The translations under genes were made by a program, and so were the position numbers. 64,000 nucleotides of DNA from Croceibacterium_A sp035626815 (GTDB lineage Bacteria; Pseudomonadota; Alphaproteobacteria; Sphingomonadales; Sphingomonadaceae): positions 62,001 to 126,000 of the forward strand of contig DASPMY010000012.1 in assembly GCA_035626815.1 (NCBI GenBank), given 5' to 3'. The notes below the pieces were generated by a model. The model was not told where the DNA came from, ran no database searches, and saw only the letters and a program-made list of their open reading frames with translations. Shown one piece after another: positions 1 to 8,204 of this stretch (positions within the stretch are counted from its first letter, which is position 1; each line of letters begins with the position of its first letter).

Positions 1-210
1 CTGGGTCCGCTCGCTGCCGTCGAAATAAGTGGTCGGGCTGGCCGGCACCTCGATATTGCCGTGGAAGTCGTTGAGCGCGAGAATCTGGATGTCCTCGGCG
101 GTCGCCTGGCCAGGTGCATCGGCGGGGACCGTGGCGCACGCGCCGAGCGCGAGCAGGCCGAGGCCCGCCATCGTCGCGCGAAGGCCGCGCAAGCCGTTCA
201 ATTGCTTCAT
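1..210 (-). CDS. 5'-nucleotidase/metallophosphatase lipoprotein (N-terminal part; continues off the left edge)
   Basis: Only the first 70 residues are in the window. They form a lipoprotein signal peptide with the lipobox LGAC (lipidated Cys25), followed at residues 44-51 by LALNDFHG. That is the first metal-binding motif of the UshA/5'-nucleotidase metallophosphatase family (Asp48 and His50). Family members strip phosphate from nucleotides, or cleave 2',3'-cyclic nucleotides, in the periplasm. The ATG at 208-210 begins a clear signal sequence. The gene lies 76 bp downstream of the TonB receptor on the same strand and not far from a nucleoside transporter, which fits nucleotide scavenging. 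Exact substrate specificity cannot be judged from this fragment. Confidence 0.8.
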   Translation of the reverse strand, partial: MKQLNGLRGLRATMAGLGLLALGACATVPADAPGQATAEDIQILALNDFHGNIEVPASPTTYFDGSERTQ

Positions 211-286
211 GACCCGACCCTATCTTCCGGCGATGAAAATGGCGACGCCCGTTGGCGCCGCCATTCCCATTCCATGAACCCGCCGA

Positions 287-2860
287 TCAGTATTCGATGC
301 TCAGCGTGGCCGAGACCGTCCGCGGCGCGCCGATCTGGGCGAACGGCGGCGAGCCCGGACTACCGAGGAAGACGCTCTGGCCGAGCACGTTGCCCTGGTT
401 CAGGCCCGAGGTGTAGTTGCCGACATAGAGCTTGTCGAACAGGTTGTAGACGTTGAGCTGCAGGAAGGTGTTGCGGTTGAGCCCGAGGTACTCGTCGAGC
501 TGCACCCGCGCGTCGAGGTTGACCATCCAGTAGGCATTGGTCTTGGCCGGATAGATCACGGTCGGCGCGGCAGCGGTCCCGCCAAAGATGGGCAGGTTGC
601 TGTCGAAGATGTAGCGTCCGCCGGTCTTCTTCGCCGTTATGCCGAGCTCGACCGGTCCCAACGTGCCGCGCGCCTGGGCGCCGTACGTATAGGCCGGAGC
701 GCCGCCTTCGCGGTTGCCCGCCGTGGCGACGAACAGCGGCTGGTCCACGGCCGTGCAGCCGGCGGTGTCGGCGTCCACTTGCGCCTGGGTGCAGGCCCCG
801 CTCTGGACGTCGTCCTTGATCTCCGACTTCATGTACGAACCGAACAGGTAGAACACCAGCGGCTCGACCGGCTGCCAGGCGATGCTGGCGTCGATGCCGT
901 ATTTGTCGACGTCGCCGAGGTTCCGGTACACGTTGCGCTCGGTGATCGGGTCATAGGCCGACGCTAGGCGGTTCTTGTACTGGGTGTACCACCCCACCGC
1001 CTGCGCCTGGATGGCGCCCGAGCGGTAGCGCAAGCCGAGATCGAAGTTGTTGGTGGTTTCCGGGTTGGGCCGCGCAGAAGCCGTGTTCGGCGCGAAGAAG
1101 AACGCGTTATACAGCGCGTCCGTGCCCGGCACCTGCAGGCCCTTCGAGTAGTTGGCGAACACCGAAAGCGGCGCGGTGATGTCGTAGACGAAGCCGACGT
1201 TCGGCAGCAGCTTGTCGTACTTCAGCACGCGCTGCTGCGGGCCCTGCACCGTCGGGTTCGCAGCGGCGTAGGTTGCGTTGCGCGGATCGCCGCGGCCGAA
1301 GCAATCGACGAACCCCGAATCGCTGGTGGTGAAGCAGAAGTTGTTGAGGTCGCGCGTGAAGAACGGCGCGCGCAGGCCCGCGGTCACGGTCAGCGCCTCG
1401 TCCAGGAACGCGCCGCGATACTCGGCCGACACCTGGTGGAGCACCGCGAACGACAGGCGGTCGCGCTTCTGCAGCACGGTGCCGGTGACGTCCGACTGGG
1501 GATCGTTGACGGGGAACACGTCGAACGGCTCGCCGTCGAGGTCGAGCAGGCCGACCTCGCCGGTTTGCCGGTGGCGGGCGCGATCGAAGGTGTAGGCCAG
1601 GCGCGCGGTGTGGTTCGGGTCGAATTCCCAGATCAGGTTGGTGATCAGGCCGAGGCGATGGGTCTGCGTCTGGCTCGGCGCGACCATGGTGATTTCGTCG
1701 AGCAGGTCGCCGTCGCCGTTGAGGTCCATGCCGAAGTAGGGGCGGCCGCCGACATAACCCGCCACGTTCGTGGTCCCCGTGGGATTGATGTCGACCAGCC
1801 GCTCGCGCGCGTTGACCGTGCCGCCCCCGTTGGCCTTGACGTACTGGTAGCTCGGGTCGACCGACAGCGTCAGCCCCTCGGTCAGCGTGAAGCGCGAGCT
1901 GCCGCGCAAGTTGCCGGTGTTCGACGGGTTATAGCGCCGGTCGAACTCGGTTCCGCAGCCGTTCGTCAGATCGTCGTCGCCGGGCGTCGCGGTCGTGCTC
2001 ACCGTGCACGGGAAGTTGATGTCGTACTTGCGCTCGTCCTGGTCCTGCGGGAAGCCGTTGGGAACCGTGCGATCGAGCCGCAGCGGCAGCGAGCCGAAGA
2101 AGTTGTTGCGGTTGACGTTGTAGTGGCCCGAGAGCGAGACGAAGTCGTCGCCGCTGCCGATCGGCTGGTAGATGCGGGCGTTGTACTGCTCTTTGTTGAC
2201 CTTGCCGTAGTTGTTGTAGGGATTGTCGTACTGCGAGTGGCTCGCGGCGAGGAACACGCGCGTGCCGAGCGAGGTCAGCGCCCCGCTGTCGACCGAGCCG
2301 AACAGGCGCCAGAAGTTGTCCTCGCCGAGCGAGGCGGCGAGGCGGGCGGTGAACTCGTCGTTCGGGATGCGCGTGCGGTAGTTGACCGTCGAGCCGGTCG
2401 CCGCGGCCGTCGGGCTGTCGACGTCGGTGGTGCCGAGGTTGACGTTGACCTGCTCGATCAGCTCGGGATCGAGCTGCTGGTTGGCGTAGATCTGGTAGTT
2501 GCCCGAATCGTTGAGCGGAACACCGTCGAACGTCAGGCTGATGCGGTCCTGCCCGAAGCCACGGATCGACAGCTGGCCGCCGGACGAGCCGTAGGCGTCG
2601 TTGTTGGTGAAGGTTACCCCGGGAATGGTGTTGATGCTGTCGAGAATCGTCTGGCCGGGGTTGTTGCGGCCGATCTGCTCCTGGGTCAAAACCTGCTTGG
2701 CTTTCGAGGTGTCGGGCATGATCACGCCCTCGACTCCCGAGGTCACCGACCCGGTGACGATGATCTCGGTGTCCTCGAACTCGGCCGATCCGGTCGACTG
2801 CGCGTGGGCGGCGAAAGGCACGACCAGCGCGCTGGTGGCCAGCAGGTACTTCAACTTCAT
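287..2860 (-). CDS. TonB-dependent outer-membrane receptor
   Basis: 857 residues. A Sec signal peptide (residues 1-20, ending AHA) is followed by a TonB box near residues 29-36 (TEIIVTG), a plug domain (about 50-170, with SIRGFGQDR and FDGVPLND) and a long beta-barrel that ends in an aromatic residue (SIEY), as outer-membrane proteins do. The reading frame is open far upstream, but the ATG at 2858-2860 starts a canonical signal peptide and follows a purine-rich stretch (AGAGGGA), so it is preferred. It presumably imports a scarce substrate using the TonB-ExbBD system. The 5'-nucleotidase, oxygenase and nucleoside transporter around it suggest a nucleotide- or nucleoside-like ligand, but that is inference; siderophore or glycan uptake cannot be excluded. 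Confidence 0.93.
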   Translation of the reverse strand: MKLKYLLATSALVVPFAAHAQSTGSAEFEDTEIIVTGSVTSGVEGVIMPDTSKAKQVLTQEQIGRNNPGQTILDSINTIPGVTFTNNDAYGSSGGQLSIRGFGQDRISLTFDGVPLNDSGNYQIYANQQLDPELIEQVNVNLGTTDVDSPTAAATGSTVNYRTRIPNDEFTARLAASLGEDNFWRLFGSVDSGALTSLGTRVFLAASHSQYDNPYNNYGKVNKEQYNARIYQPIGSGDDFVSLSGHYNVNRNNFFGSLPLRLDRTVPNGFPQDQDERKYDINFPCTVSTTATPGDDDLTNGCGTEFDRRYNPSNTGNLRGSSRFTLTEGLTLSVDPSYQYVKANGGGTVNARERLVDINPTGTTNVAGYVGGRPYFGMDLNGDGDLLDEITMVAPSQTQTHRLGLITNLIWEFDPNHTARLAYTFDRARHRQTGEVGLLDLDGEPFDVFPVNDPQSDVTGTVLQKRDRLSFAVLHQVSAEYRGAFLDEALTVTAGLRAPFFTRDLNNFCFTTSDSGFVDCFGRGDPRNATYAAANPTVQGPQQRVLKYDKLLPNVGFVYDITAPLSVFANYSKGLQVPGTDALYNAFFFAPNTASARPNPETTNNFDLGLRYRSGAIQAQAVGWYTQYKNRLASAYDPITERNVYRNLGDVDKYGIDASIAWQPVEPLVFYLFGSYMKSEIKDDVQSGACTQAQVDADTAGCTAVDQPLFVATAGNREGGAPAYTYGAQARGTLGPVELGITAKKTGGRYIFDSNLPIFGGTAAAPTVIYPAKTNAYWMVNLDARVQLDEYLGLNRNTFLQLNVYNLFDKLYVGNYTSGLNQGNVLGQSVFLGSPGSPPFAQIGAPRTVSATLSIEY

Positions 2861-2942
2861 CGCTTGATCCCTCTTATGATTCCCCGAATGCCGTTGCGTT
2901 AGAAACGATTCGTGACACATCAAGGACAAATTTCCAGCCCGG

Positions 2943-3037
2943 CCGGCAAGTTGCCGGACCGTCCGGTCGTGCACAGCTTGTCCACAGCCCGGCCCTTGAA
3001 AAGGCGGCGCTTTCTCGTTGTTGCGGTCACGCAACAA
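2943..3037. promoter_or_regulatory. Cluster of short palindromes between the oxygenase and the TonB receptor
   Basis: The 206-bp gap between these two minus-strand genes contains three perfect small inverted repeats. They are CCGGCAA-G-TTGCCGG (2943-2957), the overlapping CCGGAC-C-GTCCGG (2954-2966), and TTGTTGCG-gtca-CGCAACAA (3018-3037). The last lies just after the oxygenase stop and could form a transcript-end hairpin, but no T-run follows it on the minus strand, so intrinsic termination is not supported. The others could be operators for the receptor gene. Function is unknown. Confidence 0.35.
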
Positions 3038-3066
3038 AAGCCAAGAAACTGCGCCAGGACCGGCGC

Positions 3067-3993
3067 TCAGACCAGATTGATCTCGCGCAGGCGCTGCATC
3101 AGGTAATCGTGCGCAGTGATCGGCGACTCGACCTCGTCGCGGCGATCTTCGTCGACGCACTGGTCGAGCGCCTCGATCAGGAAGTCCGGCCGGAAGTGCA
3201 GGAAGAACGGCATCGAATAGCGCGCGTGCCGCGCCCGCTCGCCGACCGGGTTGACCACGCGGTGCGTGGTCGAGCGCAGCCGGCCGTTGGTCAGCCGCTG
3301 CAGCATGTCGCCGATGTTGACCGCCAGCGCCCCCTCGGGCGGCGAGACCGGGAGCCAGCGACCGTCCTTCGAGAGCAGCTCGAGCCCGGCTTCCTCGGCG
3401 CCGAGCAACAGGGTGATGGTGTTGATGTCCTCGTGCGCGGCGGCGCGGATGCGGCCTTCGGCTTCGGCGGGCACCGGCGGATAGTGCAGCAGCCGCATCA
3501 CCGAGTTGCCGTGCTCGACCGTCGGATCGAAGAAATGCTCGGGCAGCCCGAGGTGGAGCGCGATCGCCGAGAGGATGCGCAAGCCGGTGCGTTCCATTGT
3601 CGCGTAAAGGGTCTCGAACGTGTCGCGGAAGCTCGGCACTTCCTCGGGCCAAACGTTCGGCTGCATGTACTGCTCGAGCGCATCGCCCGGCGGCAGGGTG
3701 CGGCCGACATGCCAGAACTCCTTGAGATCGTGGACCTGCGCGTCCTTGGCCCGCTCGATCCCGAACGGGGTGTAGCCGCGCGCGCCGCCCTGGCCCTTCA
3801 GGTGGTACTTGAGCTTCGTCTCCTCGGGCAGCGCAAAGAAGGCGCGCGACTTCTCCTCGGCGCGGGCGATCAGCTCGGCCGGAATGCCGTGGTCGCGGAC
3901 GATGGCGAAGCCGTATTCGGAAAACGAGCGGCCGAGCTCCTCGGAGAACTCGCGCAAGGGGCGCTCGAGCGATACGGAGGCGATGTCAGACAT
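3067..3993 (-). CDS. 2-oxoglutarate/Fe(II)-dependent oxygenase, isopenicillin N synthase-like
   Basis: 308 residues, the usual length for this family. The N-terminal DIOX_N-like region includes SEYGFAIVRDHG, and the C-terminal jelly roll carries the iron facial triad His187-x-Asp189 (AHEDINTITLL) and His244 (TTHRVVNP), with Arg258 of RYSMPF as the expected 2-oxoglutarate anchor. The enzyme should therefore be catalytically competent and oxidise a small molecule using O2 and 2-oxoglutarate in the cytoplasm. It lies 10 bp downstream of the nucleoside transporter on the same strand, so the two are probably co-transcribed; a nucleoside or nucleobase substrate is a reasonable guess. The family covers many substrates, so the reaction is not assigned. 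Confidence 0.9.
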   Translation of the reverse strand: MSDIASVSLERPLREFSEELGRSFSEYGFAIVRDHGIPAELIARAEEKSRAFFALPEETKLKYHLKGQGGARGYTPFGIERAKDAQVHDLKEFWHVGRTLPPGDALEQYMQPNVWPEEVPSFRDTFETLYATMERTGLRILSAIALHLGLPEHFFDPTVEHGNSVMRLLHYPPVPAEAEGRIRAAAHEDINTITLLLGAEEAGLELLSKDGRWLPVSPPEGALAVNIGDMLQRLTNGRLRSTTHRVVNPVGERARHARYSMPFFLHFRPDFLIEALDQCVDEDRRDEVESPITAHDYLMQRLREINLV

Positions 3994-4003
3994 GCGGCGC
4001 CCT

Positions 4004-5323
4004 CTACACCGGCATGAACAGGCCTGCCAGAGCCGCGCTCATCAGGTTGGCGAGCGAGCCCGCCGCCAGCGCGCGCAAGCCGAGCCTGGCGATCACCGGC
4101 CGCTGGTTCGGCGCGAGGCCGCCGGTCACCGCCATCTGGATCGCGATCGAGCTGAAGTTGGCGAACCCGCACAGCGCGAAGGTGACGATCGCCCGGGCCC
4201 GCGCGCCGAGCACGTCCGGCCCCATTTGGCCGAGATCGATGAAGGCGACGAACTCGTTGAGCACCACCTTGGTGCCGAACAGCCCGCCGGCGGCGACCGC
4301 CTCGTCCCACGGGATGCCGAGCAGGAACATCACCGGCGCGAAGACCCATCCGAGCAGGCCCTGGAATGACAGCTCGGGATAGCCGAACCAGCCGCCGATC
4401 CCGCCGAGGATGCCATTGGCGAGCGCGACGAGCGCGACGAACGCCAGCACCATCGCCCCGACCGCCACCGCCAGCCGCACGCCCGTCTGCGCGCCTTGCG
4501 CGGCCGCCTCGATCACGTTGGCGGCGCGGCCGTGCTCGTCGAACGATTCGGCGGCGACCACTTCGTGCGGCGGCTCGCCTTCGGTGATCGCCGCGGGACC
4601 CTCGGCGCTGATCCGCCCTTCGGGGAGGGCGATGACACCCTCGACGTCGGGCCCGGCGGGCGTCTCGTCGGGCATGACGATCTTGGCCATCAGGATGCCG
4701 CCGGGCGCGGACATGAATGCCGCCGCGAGCAGGTACGGCAGGTACTGGGCGCCGAGCAGGCTGGCGTAGGCCGCGAGGATCGTGCCGGCGACCCCGGCCA
4801 TGCCAACGGTCATCACCGTGAACAGCCGCGCCGGGGTCAGCGCGGCGAGGTAGGGCCGCACCACCAGCGGGCTTTCCGACTGGCCGACGAAGATGTTGGC
4901 CGCCGCCGCCAGCGATTCGACGCGGCTGATCCCGGTGACCCAGCCGATCGCCCCGCCGACCCAGCGGACCACCCGCTGCATCACGCCGACGTGGTAGAGG
5001 ATCGAGACCAGCGCGGCGAAGAAGATGATCACCGGCAGCGCGCCGAGCGCGAACGTGCCGGCGAGCGGATTGTCGGCCGTGGCGCCGAACAGGAACTCCG
5101 TCCCGGTGGTGGCATAGGACAGCAACGCCGAGACGCCGTCGGCCATCCACTGGATCGCCGCCCGTCCCCACGGCGTGCGCACGATCAAGAGCGCCAGCAG
5201 GGCCTGCAGCGCGAAGGCCGCGCCGACCACGCGCAGGCGGATGCGCTTGCGCGCGGTCGACAGCGCCACGGCGAGCAGCAGGATGACGACGATGCCGGCA
5301 ATCGACATGACTTGTGGCGGCAT
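4004..5323 (-). CDS. Concentrative nucleoside transporter (CNT/NupC family)
   Basis: 439 residues, polytopic. Family hallmarks are visible: the N-terminal AFALQALLAL helix, the gate region LPVIIFFAALVSILYHVGVMQ, the GQSESP motif in the central core (substrate and cation site), and the C-terminal core with TKVVLNEFVAF and CGFANFSSIAIQ. Members import nucleosides across the inner membrane with Na+ or H+. The ATG at 5321-5323 has a GGGGAGG ribosome-binding site at suitable spacing; a GTG three bases upstream is the alternative. It is the first gene of a probable two-gene operon with the oxygenase at 3067-3993, and a 5'-nucleotidase that could produce its substrates lies in the same neighbourhood. 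Confidence 0.92.
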   Translation of the reverse strand: MPPQVMSIAGIVVILLLAVALSTARKRIRLRVVGAAFALQALLALLIVRTPWGRAAIQWMADGVSALLSYATTGTEFLFGATADNPLAGTFALGALPVIIFFAALVSILYHVGVMQRVVRWVGGAIGWVTGISRVESLAAAANIFVGQSESPLVVRPYLAALTPARLFTVMTVGMAGVAGTILAAYASLLGAQYLPYLLAAAFMSAPGGILMAKIVMPDETPAGPDVEGVIALPEGRISAEGPAAITEGEPPHEVVAAESFDEHGRAANVIEAAAQGAQTGVRLAVAVGAMVLAFVALVALANGILGGIGGWFGYPELSFQGLLGWVFAPVMFLLGIPWDEAVAAGGLFGTKVVLNEFVAFIDLGQMGPDVLGARARAIVTFALCGFANFSSIAIQMAVTGGLAPNQRPVIARLGLRALAAGSLANLMSAALAGLFMPV

Positions 5324-5383
5324 CACGGGCCCTCCCCCTTGCCTGCGGACGCGCGCTTCTTCGCCGGTTCGGCGGCGGAAATC

Positions 5384-5410
5384 AAAGGGGATGCGGCGGC
5401 GGTCCCCTTT
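5384..5410. promoter_or_regulatory. Strong hairpin in the divergent nupC-like/yhhQ intergenic region
   Basis: AAAGGGGA and TCCCCTTT pair perfectly (8 bp) around an 11-nt loop, followed by TCATTT on the plus strand. It looks like an intrinsic terminator but sits between divergently transcribed genes, 35 bp before the yhhQ start, so it would lie in the yhhQ leader. That makes it a candidate attenuator or regulatory element. I could not match it to the known preQ1 riboswitch consensus. Confidence 0.4.
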
Positions 5411-5444
5411 TCATTTGCACGATCAGCCCATACCACTCGCGCTC

Positions 5445-6098
5445 ATGCCCCACGCGACGCCCCCGCAAGCCTTGCCGAAGCCGCTGTTCCTGTTCGCGCT
5501 GATCTATGGCGGGATGACGGTTCTCGCCGGCGTCCTCGGCGCCAAGCAGGTCGCGCTCGGCCCGTTGGCCGTCGAAGCCGGCATCTTCGCCTTCCTGATG
5601 CTGGTCGTGCTGTCGAGCACGGTCGCCCAGCTTTACGGGCGGGCGATGGCCGACCGCCTGGTGCTGTTCGGCTTCGTGCCGCTGGCGATGTCGATCCTGC
5701 TGATCTCGCTCGTCCTCCTTCTGCCGGCCTCGGCCGAGATGCCGCCGGAGAACCTCGCCGCGTTCGAGCGGGTGCTGTCGCAGACGCCGCGGATCATGGC
5801 CGCCGGCCCGGTGGCTTACGGCGTGTCGCTGTTCCTCAACGTGCGCATCTTTTCGGCGCTGCGCCGCGGTGAAGCAGACGGCGGCGCGTGGATGATGGTG
5901 CGCGGCGCCATCGCCTCGGCGGTCAGCCAGGTGGTCGACACGCTGATCTTCATCACGCTGGCGTTCTACGGCCAGTTCCCGATCGGCTCGCTGCTCGTCG
6001 GCCAGGCGCTGGCCAAGGTCGTGCTGTCGGTGGTGCTCGTGCCGCCGCTGATCGCGCTGCTGGTGCGCCTCGCGCGGCACCGCTCGCTAGCGGGTTGA
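5445..6098 (+). CDS. yhhQ: Queuosine-precursor transporter (VUT/YhhQ family)
   Basis: 217 residues with about six hydrophobic helices. The features GVLGAKQVAL near the N-terminus, the YGRAMADR loop and the C-terminal segment QVVDTLIFITLAFYG, with Gln and Asp buried in a helix, are typical of the vitamin-uptake-transporter family that imports preQ0/preQ1 for tRNA queuosine synthesis. The ATG at 5445 is chosen because residues upstream in the same frame do not resemble the family. The gene stands alone between divergent nupC-like and convergent phosphotransferase genes; its stop overlaps the 3' end of the latter by 12 bp. Queuosine-precursor import is known for E. coli YhhQ; the exact precursor used here is not shown by the sequence. 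Confidence 0.88.
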   Translation: MPHATPPQALPKPLFLFALIYGGMTVLAGVLGAKQVALGPLAVEAGIFAFLMLVVLSSTVAQLYGRAMADRLVLFGFVPLAMSILLISLVLLLPASAEMPPENLAAFERVLSQTPRIMAAGPVAYGVSLFLNVRIFSALRRGEADGGAWMMVRGAIASAVSQVVDTLIFITLAFYGQFPIGSLLVGQALAKVVLSVVLVPPLIALLVRLARHRSLAG

Positions 6099-7001
6099 GC
6101 CGAGCTCCGCGACGAGCCGCCGCTCCACCTTGTTGTGGTGCGCCAGCGAGAGCGCCAGCAGCACGTTCAGCGCCACCGCCTCGGTCAGCAGGAACCATAG
6201 CGGCGAGCCGGCCAGCATGCTGGCGCCGAGCAGGATGGTCCGCGGGTTGGCCCCGAGCGCCTTCTGCAGCCAGATCGACCGCTGCGCGGTTTCGCGCACG
6301 CGCCGGCGCATGTCGGCCAGGCGGGTGCCCGCGGCGCTCTCGAGCAGTTCGTCAAGCGCCGCCGACGCCGGCGACAACCAGCCGGCCAACGCGACATAGC
6401 CGCGCGCGACGCGCTCCGAAGCGCGGCTGAACCAGCCGCCGCCGGCGAACACCGGGCGTCCGTCCGACTCGGCGGTCTTGAGCCACGGCACCCCGTAGAC
6501 CCGCCACAGGAACGAACGCCGCTGCGTCTCGGCGTGATTACTCTGCACGACGCGCGACAGCGCCGCCGCGGTGGACAGCAGCCACGCCCAGACGCCGATG
6601 GCGTCGTCGAGGACGATGGCCAGCGCGACATAGAGCACGCCGTGCCCGAGATAATCGCAGGCGCCGTCGACGAACTCGCCCACCGCGCTCGCCCGCCCGG
6701 TCAGCCGGGCGAGGTCGCCGTCGGCCCCGTCGACCACGTGCCACGCCAGATGACAGGCGAATCCGAGCCACACGGCGGCCGCCCAGTCGGAGCGCGTGTA
6801 GAACGCCGCGGCGGCGCAGATCAGCAGCCCGCTCATCACCGATACGGTATTGGGCGACAGCCCGGTCGGCTGCAGCAGCCGCGCCAGCCGCGCGGCAAGC
6901 GGGTGGTACACGTAGCGGTTGAGCGGATCCTGCAGCTCGGGCACGCGACCCGCCGCCGGTTGCCCGCGACGCGGCGCCTCGACCGCTGGGGTCGTGGTCA
7001 T
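6087..7001 (-). CDS. CDP-alcohol phosphatidyltransferase family protein
   Basis: 304 residues. The complete family signature D-x2-D-G-x2-A-R-x8-G-x3-D-x3-D is present: Asp91, Asp94, Arg99, Gly108, Asp112 and Asp116 (DGADGDLAR...GEFVDGACD). The protein should transfer an alcohol phosphate from a CDP-activated donor, with two divalent metals at the membrane interface. Several helices follow, and a soluble stretch of about 100 residues interrupts the second half. Its ATG overlaps the stop of the upstream DIPPS-like gene (ATGA, 6998-7001), so the two are translationally coupled. Because they face inositol-phosphate synthase and cytidylyltransferase genes, a CDP-inositol donor or inositol acceptor is likely. 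Other possible products include an inositol lipid; specificity cannot be settled by eye. Confidence 0.88.
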   Translation of the reverse strand: MTTTPAVEAPRRGQPAAGRVPELQDPLNRYVYHPLAARLARLLQPTGLSPNTVSVMSGLLICAAAAFYTRSDWAAAVWLGFACHLAWHVVDGADGDLARLTGRASAVGEFVDGACDYLGHGVLYVALAIVLDDAIGVWAWLLSTAAALSRVVQSNHAETQRRSFLWRVYGVPWLKTAESDGRPVFAGGGWFSRASERVARGYVALAGWLSPASAALDELLESAAGTRLADMRRRVRETAQRSIWLQKALGANPRTILLGASMLAGSPLWFLLTEAVALNVLLALSLAHHNKVERRLVAELGSTR

Positions 7002-8077
7002 GGCCCGGCCTGCGCCGGCTCGGGCGCGGGCGCGGACTTGCGCGACGGCAGCAGGGCCCCGGCCACGAACACGATCCACACCGGCGTCACCACCGCGAAC
7101 AGGTAGAGGCCGGCGATCGGGATGCCGGCCACCGCCAGCACCAAGTAGAGCAAGGCGCAGAAATCGCGGCTGGTGCCGAGCGTGGCTACGGTCATCAAGC
7201 GCGAGCCCAGCGGCCCGGCGAATCGCCCGCGGTATTCGTCCTTCACCAGGTCGAACGTGAACGGGCCGCCCTGCCGCAGCGAGCGCCAACCGATCGCGCC
7301 GAGACCGAGCAGCAGCAGCGACAGGCCCCACACCGCGAGCGCCATTGCCTCGGGCTGGCCGTGCAGGCTGAGGTTGATCGCCAGCCCCAGCATCGCCAGC
7401 AGGTTGGTGACCATATCGATGCCGGAATCGAGCGCCGCGCCCGAGCGCGAGGTGCGGAACGTCGCCCGCGCCATCTCGCCGTCGACCCCGTCGAAGACCG
7501 AGGCCGCGTGGAACAGCAACCCGCCAGCGATCACTCCCGCCGGACCTCCGAGAACCAGCACGGCGAACATCACCACCGCCAGCAGCGCAGTGCCGACGGT
7601 CGCATGGATGGGCCGCGCCCCGGGTATCCGCAGCAGCAGCCCGGACAAGAGGCGCGAGATCGGTCGGTTGAGCCAGCGCGAGACCAGCCCGTCGCTCGGC
7701 TTGCCGGTGGTCAGGAGGATCTCGGCGGCGGCGGAAGCCCCGTCGAGGCGAATGAACGGATAAGGCCGGCTCGCCCGGAACGCCGGCATCGCCTCGGCGG
7801 CGATCAAGCGATCGCCGCGGAAAAACTCCACGACCTGGCCATCGGGAACCGGCGCGACCCGCACGGTCATTCCGCCGGCGAGGCGGCGGACGTCGGCCAT
7901 CGCCGCCTGGTCAAGCGGCTGGGCCCGGGGAATCACGATCCACGCTTCGGCAAACCCGGCGAGCTCCAGCTCGCGGACAATCCGCGCCGCCGCCGCGAGG
8001 CCGGCGACACGGCGTCCGGCCTCGTCCGCGCTGCCGAACGCCACCGCCGCCGCCGGACGGATATGCCTGCTTGTCAT
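6998..8077 (-). CDS. DIPP-synthase-like CDP-alcohol phosphotransferase with degenerate N-terminal cytidylyltransferase domain
   Basis: 359 residues in two parts. Residues 130-360 form a membrane CDP-alcohol phosphotransferase with the intact signature Asp196, Asp199, Arg204, Gly213, Asp217, Asp221 (FDGVDGEMAR...GAALDSGID). They are preceded by KPSDGLVSRWLNRPISR, a linker resembling that of the bifunctional inositol-phosphate cytidylyltransferase/di-myo-inositol-phosphate-phosphate synthase (IPCT/DIPPS) of archaea and thermophiles. Residues 10-120 look like the remains of the cytidylyltransferase half but lack the GLGxR nucleotide loop. A separate, intact cytidylyltransferase is encoded at 9305-10036. 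The likely reaction joins CDP-inositol to an inositol phosphate or other alcohol. Overlaps the next phosphotransferase by 4 bp. Confidence 0.85.
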   Translation of the reverse strand: MTSRHIRPAAAVAFGSADEAGRRVAGLAAAARIVRELELAGFAEAWIVIPRAQPLDQAAMADVRRLAGGMTVRVAPVPDGQVVEFFRGDRLIAAEAMPAFRASRPYPFIRLDGASAAAEILLTTGKPSDGLVSRWLNRPISRLLSGLLLRIPGARPIHATVGTALLAVVMFAVLVLGGPAGVIAGGLLFHAASVFDGVDGEMARATFRTSRSGAALDSGIDMVTNLLAMLGLAINLSLHGQPEAMALAVWGLSLLLLGLGAIGWRSLRQGGPFTFDLVKDEYRGRFAGPLGSRLMTVATLGTSRDFCALLYLVLAVAGIPIAGLYLFAVVTPVWIVFVAGALLPSRKSAPAPEPAQAGP

Positions 8078-8143
8078 CGCCCTTGCTGATCCGACGAACC
8101 TCTCGTCGGGTCAAGCGCGCAAGCGCGTCCGCTACCGTCCGGC

Positions 8144-8172
8144 TTGACTTACCGGGGATTTGTAGCGTCTGT
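8144..8172 (+). promoter_or_regulatory. Possible promoter for ino1-IPCT
   Basis: TTGACT at 8144-8149 is a good -35 match, 55 bp before the ino1 start codon. With a 17-bp spacer the -10 hexamer would be GTCTGT, which is weak. This is the only convincing -35 in the 127-bp divergent gap. Confidence 0.3.
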
Positions 8173-8204
8173 GCTGCGCCATAAAGTTGCGAGGAGCGGG
8201 TCAA

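Noticed and set aside
2978..2986. DnaA-box match TTGTCCACA
   Set aside because: A single box with no further boxes, AT-rich unwinding region or dnaA/gidA neighbourhood; not an origin.
5384..5410. preQ1 riboswitch upstream of yhhQ
   Set aside because: The known preQ1-I and preQ1-II consensus bases are not found; only an unexplained hairpin is claimed.
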